Assembly: GCF_000230555.1 (NCBI RefSeq)
Contig: NC_016078.1
Coordinates: 3,805,001 to 3,869,000, forward strand
Length of the DNA stretch: 64,000 nucleotides
Reading direction: 5' to 3'
Source: Pelagibacterium halotolerans B2
GTDB lineage: Bacteria > Pseudomonadota > Alphaproteobacteria > Rhizobiales > Devosiaceae
This document shows positions 1 to 8,669 of this stretch, piece by piece (position 1 is the stretch's first letter; each line of letters begins with the position of its first letter). The notes beneath the pieces were generated by a model. The model saw only the letters and a list, made by a program, of their open reading frames with translations, searched no databases and had not been told where the DNA came from. Made by a program: the position numbers and the translations under genes.

Positions 1-33
1 ACATCTATTTTGCAACCGGTTTGGTGTGAGGCC

Positions 34-519
34 ATGAAAATAAGACGCTCGGGATGTCCCATCAACCTGACGCTTGAGACCTTCGGCGATCGGTGGAGCC
101 TGATCATCCTGCGAGACACAATGTTCGGCGGCCGCCGCCGCAGCTTTCGGTCGCTTCTCACCGAAAGCATCGAAGGCATTGCTTCCAACATTCTCTCCGA
201 CCGGTTGCAACGCCTGACCGCCAGCGGGCTGCTCACACGCGCCGCCGATCCCGGTCACAAACAGCGGATCATTTACAGCTTGACCGAAAGCGCCATCGAG
301 CTGGTTCCCCTGATGGCCCTCATGGGAAGCTGGGGCATGCGGCACGCACTTCCGTCAAAGGAGCTCTCGGCGCGCGCCAGGGTTCTCGAAGACGGCGGTC
401 CGCAACTCTGGGCCGAATTCATGGACGAGCTGCGCCATATCCATTTAGGGTCCCCGGCGCCCGCGGTCTCCGCCCTGGCACAGATGCAAGCAGCCTACAA
501 AGCCTCCATTCCTGCCTAG
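34..519 (+). CDS. HxlR-family transcriptional regulator
   Basis: A 161-residue winged-helix DNA-binding protein of the HxlR family. The N-terminal region has the family pattern: an early cysteine (residue 6, in SGCPINLTLE), then GDRWSLIILRD, a recognition region NILSDRLQRL and a wing around residue 75. The frame is open back to the window edge, so the start is not certain. I chose the ATG at 34 because it puts the cysteine at the usual place; a TTG at 10 is possible. Its target cannot be read from the sequence. It faces the convergent eut operon and its stop codon overlaps the repeat at 518-620. Confidence 0.85.
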   Translation: MKIRRSGCPINLTLETFGDRWSLIILRDTMFGGRRRSFRSLLTESIEGIASNILSDRLQRLTASGLLTRAADPGHKQRIIYSLTESAIELVPLMALMGSWGMRHALPSKELSARARVLEDGGPQLWAEFMDELRHIHLGSPAPAVSALAQMQAAYKASIPA

Positions 520-620
520 AGCGTGTCCAGCAAAAGTGGAAACGGTTTTGCGGTTCGGACACGCGATAAAACAAAGGCTTAGAGCCGAGGATTTGATTCA
601 ATCAAATCCTGAACGGCTCT
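518..620. repeat. Double-hairpin palindromic repeat element
   Basis: Two adjacent inverted repeats. The first pairs GCGTGTCC (521-528) with GGACACGC (557-564) and has an inner GCAAAA/TTTTGC pair. The second pairs AGAGCCG (581-587) with CGGCTCT (614-620) around an inner GGATTTGATT/AATCAAATCC arm. The layout resembles intergenic palindromic repeats known to me from Hyphomicrobiales genomes. It starts inside the HxlR stop codon and lies between convergent genes, so it may also end transcription. A further TGACGGCA/TGCCGTCA palindrome follows at 637-654, downstream of eutC. Confidence 0.65.
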
Positions 621-700
621 AGCCCGGCACCAATCATGACGGCACCTGCCGTCAGGCAATCGCGGATGGCCGCCCAACCGCCGGCGCTGGCCGAGCGGGT

Positions 701-1459
701 TCAGTCAAGCGATCTCAGAGCCGGAGCGATGCCGCTATGTCCCAGGTGTTGGCTCTTGCGCAAAAGGGTCAGCAACTGATCGGCAGCCATTGTTGAAGGC
801 AAGCCGCCATCGCGAATATTGGAAACGCAGGAGCGTTGGGCGTCGGTGGTGGTTTGCCCGGGTGCCCATGTGAGATACGCCCCCAGGGAATCCGATGCCG
901 ATAAGCCGGGACGTTCTCCGATCAGAACGATCACCGCCCTCGCGCCCATGGCGATGGCAATCTGGTCGCCGATCGCCACCCGTCCATTTCTGACGATGCA
1001 TATGGCCGCGGACATGGTCTCTCCGAGGCGGTCAAGAAGCGTGTGCGTCAGTGGGACCGCATTGGTATTGGCCGCTTCTGCCGACAGGCCGTCCGCTATG
1101 ACGATGACCACATCGCATCGCGCACATGACGCCAGTCTGTCCATGTGAGCCGTATTCAAGGAGCGCCCAAGATCGGGGCGCGTCAGATAGATTGTCCGGG
1201 TCGGCGCCGCGCTCTGCAGTTCGACCGCACGCCGGCCCCGTGTTGCAAGGCCCGCCTGGATGGCCTCCACGTCGAGACTGGAATACACCGCGTCACGGGC
1301 ACGGGCATGATCGATTGCGAAATCGAGCGTGGCCTTGGTCGGCAAGCCGCTTCCCGCGTGACCGAGCGAAACGCGCGCTGCGGTTTGGCGGCGCATTGCC
1401 GACACTTCCATGTCTGGAATGTGACGGCGCGGCAGAACGGTTTTCCTGTTTTCGTTCAC
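701..1459 (-). CDS. eutC: Ethanolamine ammonia-lyase, small subunit (EutC)
   Basis: The 252-residue small subunit of adenosylcobalamin-dependent ethanolamine ammonia-lyase, which with EutB converts ethanolamine (or a related 2-amino alcohol) to aldehyde and ammonia. Family signatures are clear: SLGHAGSGLPTKATLDFAID near the N-terminus, VIVIADGLSAEA in the middle, and ERPGLSASDSLGAYLTW late in the protein. It starts with GTG and overlaps the eutB stop by 4 bp (GTGA), indicating coupled translation. It is the last gene of the five-gene minus-strand operon. No eutA reactivase, microcompartment genes or aldehyde dehydrogenase accompany it in this cluster. Confidence 0.95.
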   Translation of the reverse strand: MNENRKTVLPRRHIPDMEVSAMRRQTAARVSLGHAGSGLPTKATLDFAIDHARARDAVYSSLDVEAIQAGLATRGRRAVELQSAAPTRTIYLTRPDLGRSLNTAHMDRLASCARCDVVIVIADGLSAEAANTNAVPLTHTLLDRLGETMSAAICIVRNGRVAIGDQIAIAMGARAVIVLIGERPGLSASDSLGAYLTWAPGQTTTDAQRSCVSNIRDGGLPSTMAADQLLTLLRKSQHLGHSGIAPALRSLD

Positions 1460-2844
1460 GCTCTGGCTTTCTCACCGAACCGGACGAGGCGGGCTTGAAT
1501 GCGATCGTTTGCCTTGGCCAACCTGCCCTGGCTGTCGAGCAGCCCCATCCGCACCATCCAGGCCTCGAATTCGGGCGCGGGCCTGAGGGATGCCGTCTCG
1601 CGCATGAGCGCGACATCGTGGTGATTGAGGGATTGGTAGTTGAGCATGATATCGTCGGCGCCCGGCACGCTGATCACAAACGTGACCCCGGCCGTCACGA
1701 GCGCGGTGAGCAGAACGTCCATGTCGTTCTGGTCCGCTTCGGCATGATTTGTGTAGCAGACGTCGCACCCCATCGGCAGTCCGAGCAGCTTGCCGCAGAA
1801 ATGGTCTTCCAGGCCGGCGCGGACGATCTGCTTGCCGTCATAGAGATATTCGGGGCCGATGAACCCCACCACCGTGTTGACCAGAAGGCAATCGAACGCT
1901 CGCGCCAGCGCGTACGCCCTCGCCTCCATGGTCTGCTGGTCGACCCCGTGATGCCCGTTCGACGAAAGGGCTGCTCCCTGTCCCGTTTCAAAATACATGC
2001 AGTCCTGACCGATCGTTCCCCGACCGAGCGTTTGGGCGGCGTCCTGCGCTTCGCGCAGAATGGCGAGATCAATGCCGAAAGCGGCATTCGCCGCTTGCGA
2101 TCCGGCGATCGACTGAAAAACGAGATCCACGGGCGCGTTTTGTGCGATCGCCTTGAGCGCGGTGGTGACATGGCCGAGAACGCAGCTTTGCATCGGAATG
2201 GAAAAATGCGTCCGGAGATCATCGAGAAGGCGTGCCGTTCTCACATAATCCTCCAGCCCGTCCGTGGCCGGGTTCACACCCACCACCGCATCGCCGGAAC
2301 CATGGATCAGGCCATCCACGGCGCTGATCGCAATGCCGAGGGGATCGTCGGTTGGGTGGTTGGGCTGGTTTCGCGCCGCCAACCGGCCCTCCAGACCCAA
2401 TGTGGTTCGAAATTTTGTGATCACGCGAATTTTGCGCGACACCGCGATCAAGTCGATGTTGCGCATGAGCTTGCTCACCGCGGCGGCCATTTCCGGCGTC
2501 AGACCGCGCGCCAACCTGGCGATGGCCTCGCCTTCGGCGCCGAGAAGATATTCCCGGAATTCACCCACCGTGAGGCTGGAAACGGGCGCGAAAGCCTGTG
2601 CATCGTGCTGCTGGGCGATCAGGGCGCTGATCTCGTCCTCGACCTCGGGCATCAACTCGGCGGCAAGAAAATCGCGCAAGGAAAGGTCGGCGAGGCAGAT
2701 GCGCGCGGCGACCCGCTCCAGCTCCGATTGGGCCGCGAGCCCGGCCAGTACATCTCCCGAGCGAAGCGGTGTCGCCTTGGCGAGCAGTGTTCGCAGATCA
2801 TCGAAACGCCAGCGTGTTCCACCGACCGAGCAGCTATATCCCAT
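1456..2844 (-). CDS. eutB: Ethanolamine ammonia-lyase, large subunit (EutB)
   Basis: The 462-residue catalytic subunit, near the usual family length. Conserved active-site segments are present: PMQSCVLGHV, LVFQSIAGSQAANAAFGI, YFETGQGAALS (with the substrate-binding Glu) and VPGADDIMLNYQS (with the late active-site Asp). It therefore looks functional. It is preceded by a GAGG ribosome-binding site and lies 21 bp after the RraA-family gene, inside the operon that begins with the nitrilase. Ethanolamine is the default substrate of the family. The neighbours (amidase, aldolase, peptide-type importer) suggest that the amine may instead be released from a larger amide-linked compound. Confidence 0.96.
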   Translation of the reverse strand: MGYSCSVGGTRWRFDDLRTLLAKATPLRSGDVLAGLAAQSELERVAARICLADLSLRDFLAAELMPEVEDEISALIAQQHDAQAFAPVSSLTVGEFREYLLGAEGEAIARLARGLTPEMAAAVSKLMRNIDLIAVSRKIRVITKFRTTLGLEGRLAARNQPNHPTDDPLGIAISAVDGLIHGSGDAVVGVNPATDGLEDYVRTARLLDDLRTHFSIPMQSCVLGHVTTALKAIAQNAPVDLVFQSIAGSQAANAAFGIDLAILREAQDAAQTLGRGTIGQDCMYFETGQGAALSSNGHHGVDQQTMEARAYALARAFDCLLVNTVVGFIGPEYLYDGKQIVRAGLEDHFCGKLLGLPMGCDVCYTNHAEADQNDMDVLLTALVTAGVTFVISVPGADDIMLNYQSLNHHDVALMRETASLRPAPEFEAWMVRMGLLDSQGRLAKANDRIQARLVRFGEKARA

Positions 2845-2865
2845 GCCATACCTCGCAACGGGCGT

Positions 2866-3531
2866 TCACAGCTTTTCCGCAATCATGGCCGATGCGCCGC
2901 TGATCTGACCCAACGGTTCTCCCGCCTCAAGGCGAGCGATCAGGTCCAGTTCGTTGCGCTGCATGGCAAGGGCGCGCTCTGCGACGCTTTCCGCCTGTTC
3001 GGGTGAGAGAACGATGACCCCGCTTTCGTCCGCCACGATAGCATCGCCGGGCATGACCGGAACGCCGCCGCACGCGATCGGCACATTGAATGCGCCCGAC
3101 TGCGCATAAAGTTTCGTCGTTATCGCCGAACGTCCCCGGCTCCAGATTGGAAATTGCCTTTTGACGATCTCGCCCACGTCGGTCACCGGGCCGTCGATCA
3201 CCGCGCCGGCGAAGCCGCATATGGCGGCGGCATTGGTCACGACCCCGCCCCAGCATGCGTGGCGCGTGTCGCCGGACCGATCGATAACGAGAATATCGGT
3301 TGGCCGAAGCGTGGAAACCACGTCGTGCAGCAAGGTCGAATCATTGGCGGCCAGTCGCAGGGTAACGGCCGTGCCGGCGATGCGATGTTTAGCGTCAACT
3401 GCCGCTATGGAACTGTCCATGAAGGCCGAATGTAAAAAGTGCCCAACCGTAGCCGTTTCCACCCGGGTCAGTTTGTCCACAAGCGTTGCGGCAAGGCTTT
3501 GGGGAAGCGGGTTTTTTACGAAATCCTTCAT
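2866..3531 (-). CDS. RraA-family protein (HMG aldolase-like fold), T-D variant
   Basis: A 221-residue protein of the RraA/4-hydroxy-4-methyl-2-oxoglutarate aldolase family, whose members cleave 2-oxo acids or decarboxylate oxaloacetate. The family core is visible: TATVGHFL, ILVIDRSGDTRHACWGG, AGAVIDGPVTD and VMPGDAIVADESGVIVL. The usual Arg of the V-R-D active-site motif is Thr here (GPVTD), so canonical aldolase activity should not be assumed. The plus arm of the same cluster holds a paralogue with the same substitution. The start was set at the ATG that overlaps the preceding aldolase stop as ATGA; the open frame extends further upstream without family similarity. Confidence 0.9.
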   Translation of the reverse strand: MKDFVKNPLPQSLAATLVDKLTRVETATVGHFLHSAFMDSSIAAVDAKHRIAGTAVTLRLAANDSTLLHDVVSTLRPTDILVIDRSGDTRHACWGGVVTNAAAICGFAGAVIDGPVTDVGEIVKRQFPIWSRGRSAITTKLYAQSGAFNVPIACGGVPVMPGDAIVADESGVIVLSPEQAESVAERALAMQRNELDLIARLEAGEPLGQISGASAMIAEKL

Positions 3532-4274
3532 CCTGCCGCTTCTTCCTGCTTGGCTTTTGGAAGCTGGCTCAGAACATTGGCAAATCCCGCGTTGAGCACC
3601 TGGTGCTCGGCGGCTATGACGCGAACGCTGGCACCCTGCCGGGCCGCAAAATCCTGCTCGGGCGGTGTCCATGCCGGGATCCACCACGGCTTGCCGGCCC
3701 GCGCCGCTGCGTCACCGATGCGCGCGATATCGGTCCGGTCGGCTTCGGTGAAGGCGTAGGTGGGTCGTCCCCGGGTCAACGCCAGATCGAATGGGCCGAC
3801 AAAGACGCCATCGACACACTCATGGCCCAAGATCGCCTCGATATCGTCCAGAGCCTCCGCCGTTTCGATCATGGGCAGGCACGCGACCTCGCGATTGCAG
3901 CGCGCAAAATAATCGGGGTCGGGGGGCTGGAACCGGGCTGACCGTCCAGCGGCGTAACTCCGTGTGCCGAGTGGGGGAAATTTGCTCGTGGCAAGCGCCG
4001 CCGCGCAGTCCGCGAGCCGGCCGCAATGGGGGATGACGACGCCATCCACACCCAGATCGAGCGCCCGTTGCACCCAGACCGGCTCGGGGCCTTCGATCTT
4101 GAAAAAGATTTCCAGGCCCATGGCACGCGCCGCAACAACCAGCGCCTCGCGCCGGTCGGGAGAAAAGCCGTTGTGCTCGATATCGCACACGACGCGCTTG
4201 AAGCCCTGATTGGCGCCGATCTCGAGAAAGTCGAGATTGGGCGTGCTTATCCAGAAAGCATAATTGTCCAGCAT
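3528..4274 (-). CDS. HpcH/HpaI-family aldolase
   Basis: A 248-residue class II (metal-dependent) aldolase of the HpcH/HpaI family, which splits or joins 4-hydroxy-2-oxo acids through a pyruvate enolate. Family motifs are in place: CDIEHNGFS (catalytic Asp/His segment), PLGTRSYAAGR (carboxylate-binding Arg), MIETAEAL (metal-binding Glu) and VDGVFVGPFDLAL (metal-binding Asp). It sits 3 bp after the nitrilase gene and overlaps the next gene by 4 bp, so it is in an operon with eutBC. It could process the aldehyde made by EutBC together with pyruvate, but that is inference. Confidence 0.9.
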   Translation of the reverse strand: MLDNYAFWISTPNLDFLEIGANQGFKRVVCDIEHNGFSPDRREALVVAARAMGLEIFFKIEGPEPVWVQRALDLGVDGVVIPHCGRLADCAAALATSKFPPLGTRSYAAGRSARFQPPDPDYFARCNREVACLPMIETAEALDDIEAILGHECVDGVFVGPFDLALTRGRPTYAFTEADRTDIARIGDAAARAGKPWWIPAWTPPEQDFAARQGASVRVIAAEHQVLNAGFANVLSQLPKAKQEEAAG

Positions 4275-4277
4275 CGC

Positions 4278-5090
4278 TCAGCTCAAAACATGGTGGGTAT
4301 TGGAGGGAAGGATGGTGCGGATATGGTCGGCGTAACCGAAATCGATATCGGCGATCACAACACCGGGCTTGGCCGAGGCACGGGCCACAATTGTCCCCCA
4401 GGGATCGATAATCATTGAATTGCCGTAGCTGGCGCGCTCGCCCGCTGCTTCCCGATGCAGCCCGATCTGCCCGGCCGCGATCACCCAGCTCTGGGTTTCG
4501 ATCGCCCGGGCGCGCAGAAGCGTTTCCCAGTGGTCCTTGCCCGTTTCCATGTTGAACGCGGCAGGCACCATGATGACGTCGCACCCATTGCGCATATGGG
4601 TCAGGTAGAGTTCGGAAAAGCGGATATCGTAGCAGATCGAGCAGCCGAAACGTTTGCCCGAGAAGGTAAAATCGACGATCTCGCTGCCCCGGTCGATCGT
4701 ATCGGACTCGCGGAAAATATGACCGCCGGGCGTTTCGACGTCGAACAGATGGATCTTGCGATAACGCGCCAGTTCGGTTCCATCGGGACCGAACACCACG
4801 CTTGTATTGTAGTGCTTGTTGCCGTCCCGTTCGATCATCGAGCCGGTGTGAAACGCAACGCCGTATCGCTTGGCTAGCGCCTGCAACGCCTTGTAGCCCT
4901 CCCCATCGGGAAAGGTCTCGGCCGCGTCCCATTGCTCCTGCTTCAACCCACCGAAAAACGTTCCGTATTCCGGCGCCGCAACGAGATCGACGTTTCGATC
5001 CCCGATATGGGTCTCCAAGAGACCGGCGATCGTTTCAATGTTGGCCGCTTTGTCGTCGCGGGAGTTCAACTGCATGAGCGCAACGCGCAT
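4278..5090 (-). CDS. Carbon-nitrogen hydrolase (nitrilase superfamily, Nit1-like)
   Basis: A 270-residue cytoplasmic amidase/nitrilase-superfamily enzyme. The Glu-Lys-Cys catalytic set is visible: Glu41 in AAPEYG, Lys112 in YRKIHLFD and Cys153 in CSICYDIRF. The KIHLFDVETPGG segment is closest to the Nit1 branch (deaminated glutathione amidase and relatives). Omega-amidase or N-carbamoyl amidase activity cannot be excluded. This is the first gene of the minus-strand operon, 147 bp from the divergent transporter operon. As the promoter-proximal enzyme it probably hydrolyses an amide in the imported substrate or an intermediate. Confidence 0.9.
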   Translation of the reverse strand: MRVALMQLNSRDDKAANIETIAGLLETHIGDRNVDLVAAPEYGTFFGGLKQEQWDAAETFPDGEGYKALQALAKRYGVAFHTGSMIERDGNKHYNTSVVFGPDGTELARYRKIHLFDVETPGGHIFRESDTIDRGSEIVDFTFSGKRFGCSICYDIRFSELYLTHMRNGCDVIMVPAAFNMETGKDHWETLLRARAIETQSWVIAAGQIGLHREAAGERASYGNSMIIDPWGTIVARASAKPGVVIADIDFGYADHIRTILPSNTHHVLS

Positions 5091-5196
5091 CCGAGGCTCT
5101 CCTTTGTGTGTCCCACCGGATCACGCCCGTTCGGCGGTGCCAGTGGTTTTTCATATCGCATGTAAAGCACTATTGACCGATGTCGTGCAATATGAA

Positions 5197-5222
5197 ATGT
5201 TTTTTAAGCATGTAAAAAACAT
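5197..5222. promoter_or_regulatory. Candidate GntR operator 1 in the divergent promoter region
   Basis: A perfect 10-bp inverted repeat: ATGTTTTTTA at 5197-5206 and TAAAAAACAT at 5213-5222, separated by six bases. It lies just upstream of the ribosome-binding site of the substrate-binding-protein gene (start 5238), in the intergenic region shared with the minus-strand operon. The same left arm and spacing recur at 16160-16185 ahead of the GntR gene. Binding there could repress both arms of the cluster. This is inferred from position and symmetry, not from a known motif. Confidence 0.65.
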
Positions 5223-5237
5223 GAGGGGATTTCAGAA

Positions 5238-6785
5238 ATGCTCAAGACACTCACCCGGGGCCTTGCGGTCTCGGTTCTCACTCTGGCCACCGGCTCGATA
5301 GCCTTGGCCGATACGCTCAATGTTCAACTTTCCGCAGACATCCGCAGTTCGCAGCCGGGCGTTAATCGCGATGCCATCACCGACTCCGTAATGCTCAACG
5401 TGGTCGAAGGCCTGGTCGCCGCCGGCGAAGGTGGGGATATCGTTCCCATGCTGGCCAGTGACTGGTCCGTGTCCGAAGAGGGCACGCAATATACGTTCAC
5501 GCTGCGCGACGACGTTGTTTTCCACAATGGAGAGACAATGACGGCGCAGGATGTGGTCTGGAGCTGGGACAAGCTGCTGGCCAATCCCGATTACACCTGC
5601 AACGTCTATTTCGACGGCAGCCAGACCTCGGAGATCGTGAACATCGAAGCGCCCGATCCGGCCACCGTGACGTTCGAGCTCGATCAGCCCGACGCCATGT
5701 TCTTGACCAACATGGCTCAGTCACAATGCGCCGCAACTGCCGTGGTTCATCGCGATTCCTTCAATGAGGATGGAAGCTGGGCCAAGCCGATCGGAACCGG
5801 ACCCTTCGTCTTTGACGAATGGGTGCGCGGCGAAAGCGTTCATCTGGTCAAATTCGAAGACTATGCCGCCACGGGCACCGAGCCCGACGGCTATGGCGGC
5901 TACAAGGAAGCCCTGGTCGATGACGTCAATCTCATCGTCGTGCCGGACAATTCCGCTGCCGTTGCCGGCCTGCAAAGCGGTGACCTCGATATTCTCCCCT
6001 ACCTTCCGCCCAACGAAGCGGCTGAACTTGAGGAGATGGGGTCGTTCAACCTCGTGTCCGAGCCCCATGCCGGTCTTGTGACCATCCTCATCCAGACAGA
6101 GGATCCGGTCATGTCCCACCCGGCGATGCGTCAGGCTTTCGCGGCGGCGCTCGATATCCCCCAGATCGTTGAATCGGTGACCTATGGACTTGGAGTGGCC
6201 AACAATTCGCTCGTGGCCACAGGCTCGGTCTATCACACCGCCCATCATGATCAGGGCTATACCTACGATCCCGCCTCCATTCCGGCCCTGCTCGAAGAAG
6301 CCGGATACGAGGGCGAGCAGATCACCATGCTGACCAACCGCCGCTCGGCGATCAGTTATGACATCGCGGTGATCGCCCAGGCGATGCTTCAGGCGTCGGG
6401 CATCAATGTCGAGATCGAGGTTCTCGAATGGGCCAGCCAGCTCGACCGTTTCCGGTCCGGCAATTACCAGGTCATGGCGTTCAACTATTCTGATCGCGCC
6501 GATCCGGCCCTGGCCTACAACGCGGTGACGGCCTCCAAGGAAGAACGGGCCAATGCCATCTGGGACAATCCCCAGGCCATCGAATTGCTCCAGGCGGTGA
6601 TGGCTGAATCCGATCAGGCCGAGCGTCAGGCCCTGTTTGATCAGCTCCACACCCTCTTTCTCGAGGACATTCCGCTGATCATGTTTGCCAATGGTCTCGA
6701 TGTGGGAGTGTCGGCCGACTACGTCACCGGCTACCGCACCTGGCATGGCTTCGCCCGGCTCTGGGGCGTTGGCCTGACCCGCTAG
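5238..6785 (+). CDS. Peptide-type ABC transporter, substrate-binding protein (family 5)
   Basis: A 515-residue periplasmic binding protein of the dipeptide/oligopeptide/nickel family (SBP_bac_5). Residues 1-25 form a Sec signal peptide ending at LADT. Family landmarks follow: LASDWSVSEEGTQYTFTLRD, VVFHNGETMTAQDV, and PIGTGPFVF near residue 185. It is the first gene of the plus-strand operon, followed by a stem-loop and the two permeases. The bound ligand is unknown; family members take peptides, opines, glutathione, sugars and other amides, which fits the hydrolase-rich neighbourhood. Confidence 0.95.
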   Translation: MLKTLTRGLAVSVLTLATGSIALADTLNVQLSADIRSSQPGVNRDAITDSVMLNVVEGLVAAGEGGDIVPMLASDWSVSEEGTQYTFTLRDDVVFHNGETMTAQDVVWSWDKLLANPDYTCNVYFDGSQTSEIVNIEAPDPATVTFELDQPDAMFLTNMAQSQCAATAVVHRDSFNEDGSWAKPIGTGPFVFDEWVRGESVHLVKFEDYAATGTEPDGYGGYKEALVDDVNLIVVPDNSAAVAGLQSGDLDILPYLPPNEAAELEEMGSFNLVSEPHAGLVTILIQTEDPVMSHPAMRQAFAAALDIPQIVESVTYGLGVANNSLVATGSVYHTAHHDQGYTYDPASIPALLEEAGYEGEQITMLTNRRSAISYDIAVIAQAMLQASGINVEIEVLEWASQLDRFRSGNYQVMAFNYSDRADPALAYNAVTASKEERANAIWDNPQAIELLQAVMAESDQAERQALFDQLHTLFLEDIPLIMFANGLDVGVSADYVTGYRTWHGFARLWGVGLTR

Positions 6786-6800
6786 GCCCGGCATCCGATC

Positions 6801-6830
6801 GTCCCCCGCGTCGAGATCGATGCGGGGGAC
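6801..6830 (+). other. Intercistronic stem-loop after binding-protein gene
   Basis: A perfect 9-bp stem, GTCCCCCGC (6801-6809) with GCGGGGGAC (6822-6830), and a 12-base loop. It lies 15 bp after the stop of the binding-protein gene and about 80 bp before the first permease start. There is no T-run, so it is more likely an mRNA-stabilising or partial-termination element than a full terminator. This arrangement commonly gives more binding protein than permease. Confidence 0.7.
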
Positions 6831-6912
6831 GCGCCACTCGACAATCCCTGGACTCCTTACGCCGCGCTGCCCACCACGCGCCGCCGTTCGGATCGATTGC
6901 CAAGGTTATTCT

Positions 6913-7857
6913 ATGCTCAGATTCATAGTTTCGCGCCTTTTAACCGCGATACCGACACTGCTGATCGTTTCCATCGCGGTCTTTACGCTCGTGCGGCTTA
7001 TCCCGGGCGACCCGGCCAGCCTCATGCTGGGCGATCTCGCCGATGACGCGGCTTATGCTGCCCTGCGTCAGCGCATGGGGCTCGATGAACCCATCGCCGT
7101 GCAGTTCTTCATCTGGCTGGGCAATCTGTTTCAAGGCGATCTGGGCGTATCGGTGACCACGGGTCAGGCGGTCCTGCCGCTGATCCTTGGCCGCTTTGCG
7201 ACCAGCGCCACGATGGTGCTGAGCGCGGTCGGCCTGGCGGTTCTAATCGCCGTCCCGCTTGGGATGGTTGCGGCGTGGCGTCAGAACGGAAAATGGGATC
7301 TGGCGATCGTGGCCATGTCCACGCTGCTCGTCTCCATTCCCACCTTCTGGCTCGGGTTGATGATCCTGCTGGCGTTCGGGCTCAAGCTGGGCTGGCTGCC
7401 GGTGCTTGGCTACGTCTCGGTCGCGCGCGACCCGGTGGCGGGCATCCTTTATCTGGTCATGCCTGTCGCGACCCTTGTGCTCCATGAGGTCGGCATTATC
7501 GTCCGCATGGCACGCGCTTCCACACTCGATGTGCTGCGCCTCGACTACATCACTCACGCCCGTGCCAAGGGGCTCAGTGAAACCGCCATCTTGTTCAATC
7601 ACGCGGCGCGCAATGCCTTTGGTCCCACATGGACGCTGATCGGGTTGATCCTTGGCAATTTGCTGGGCGGAATTGCCGTGGTCGAAACCGTCTTCACCAT
7701 TCCCGGTCTGGGCCGGCTGATCGTGGAATCGATATACGCCCGCGACTACGCGGTTCTTCAAGGCTGCTTGCTGTTCGTGGCCGTGACCTATGTGCTGGTC
7801 AACCTCGTCGTCGACCTCCTCTATCCCTTTTTCGATCCTCGGGTGGCCGCAGAATGA
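6913..7857 (+). CDS. Peptide-type ABC transporter permease (DppB-like)
   Basis: A 314-residue inner-membrane permease of the DppB/OppB family with an N-terminal helix (LRFIVSRLLTAIPTLLIVSI) and about six membrane segments. Family signatures include RLIPGDPASLMLG near residue 35, the EAA-loop-like stretch DYITHARAKGLSE around residue 215, and ETVFTIPGLGRLIVESIYARDY near the C-terminus. The ATG at 6913 was chosen because it starts directly at the first membrane helix; the frame is open further upstream without similarity. It overlaps the next permease by 4 bp (ATGA). It pairs with that permease and the ATPase as one importer. Confidence 0.94.
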   Translation: MLRFIVSRLLTAIPTLLIVSIAVFTLVRLIPGDPASLMLGDLADDAAYAALRQRMGLDEPIAVQFFIWLGNLFQGDLGVSVTTGQAVLPLILGRFATSATMVLSAVGLAVLIAVPLGMVAAWRQNGKWDLAIVAMSTLLVSIPTFWLGLMILLAFGLKLGWLPVLGYVSVARDPVAGILYLVMPVATLVLHEVGIIVRMARASTLDVLRLDYITHARAKGLSETAILFNHAARNAFGPTWTLIGLILGNLLGGIAVVETVFTIPGLGRLIVESIYARDYAVLQGCLLFVAVTYVLVNLVVDLLYPFFDPRVAAE

Positions 7858-8669
7858 GACTCTCGCAACGCAACCGGGTCCTGGGTGGTGCGCTACTCTC
7901 GGTTTTCGTGGCTACCGCGATCCTGGGCGCCATCTGGACACCTTACGACCCGTTGGGCATCGATCTGACGAAAAGGCTCGAAGCGCCGGGCATCCTCCAT
8001 TGGCTGGGCACCGACGAGTTCGGGCGCGACGTGCTCTCGCGCATCATGGCGGCGGCCGGAACAAGCGTATCGATCAGCGTCATGACCGTATGCTTCGCCG
8101 TTGCCGCAGGCGTTCTGCTCGGGGTGGTCTCCGGCTATGCCCGGGGATGGCTGGACAGGGCGATCATGACACTCAACGATTCCCTTCTTGCCTTTCCCTC
8201 CATGCTTCTCGCGCTGGCGCTGCTTTCGATAACCGGTGCCAACATGTATGGCATCATCCTGGCGCTCGGTCTTGCCTATACGCCCTCGATGGTGCGCATC
8301 GTGCGCGGCGCGGTCCTATCCCTTAGGGAACAGGAATTCGTCCAGGCGTCTCGCGTCATGGGCAATTCCGCCATTTTCACAATGATCCGGCACATCCTGC
8401 CCAATTGCCTGGCGCCGGTGATCGTTCTGGCCACCTCCATGTTCGGCACGGTCCTGCTGACCGAAAGCGCCTTGAGTTTTCTCGGGCTCGGCGTTCCGCC
8501 TCCGGCCCCGACATGGGGCAACATGCTCGCCAGCGCCCGCCCGCATATGGCCCAGGCGGTCTGGCTCGGCATTTTTCCGGGGCTGTGCATCTCGCTCACG
8601 CTCTTGGGCATCAATCTGTTCGGCGATGCCATTCGCGATCGCTTCGACCCGCGCATGAGGGGGCTATAA
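7854..8669 (+). CDS. Peptide-type ABC transporter permease (DppC-like)
   Basis: A 271-residue inner-membrane permease of the DppC/OppC family. It has an N-terminal helix followed by the typical HWLGTDEFGRDVLSRIMAAA segment, an EAA-like loop around QEFVQASRVMG, and the C-terminal ESALSFLGLGVPPPAPTWG signature. The ATG overlaps the stop of the preceding permease (ATGA), and its own TAA shares one base with the ATPase start, so translation of the transporter genes is probably coupled. About six membrane helices are expected. Confidence 0.94.
   Translation: MRLSQRNRVLGGALLSVFVATAILGAIWTPYDPLGIDLTKRLEAPGILHWLGTDEFGRDVLSRIMAAAGTSVSISVMTVCFAVAAGVLLGVVSGYARGWLDRAIMTLNDSLLAFPSMLLALALLSITGANMYGIILALGLAYTPSMVRIVRGAVLSLREQEFVQASRVMGNSAIFTMIRHILPNCLAPVIVLATSMFGTVLLTESALSFLGLGVPPPAPTWGNMLASARPHMAQAVWLGIFPGLCISLTLLGINLFGDAIRDRFDPRMRGL

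Noticed and set aside
701..2844. Cobalamin riboswitch expected near a B12-dependent enzyme
   Set aside because: No B12-box-like conserved region was seen in the 147-bp divergent region or within the operon.
1126..3006. A 626-codon plus-strand open frame
   Set aside because: It lies antisense to eutB and eutC, which have full family motifs; the translated product has no recognisable domain and is a high-GC shadow.
5721..6794. A 357-codon minus-strand open frame
   Set aside because: It is antisense to the binding-protein gene with signal peptide and family motifs; no ribosome-binding site or domain is visible.
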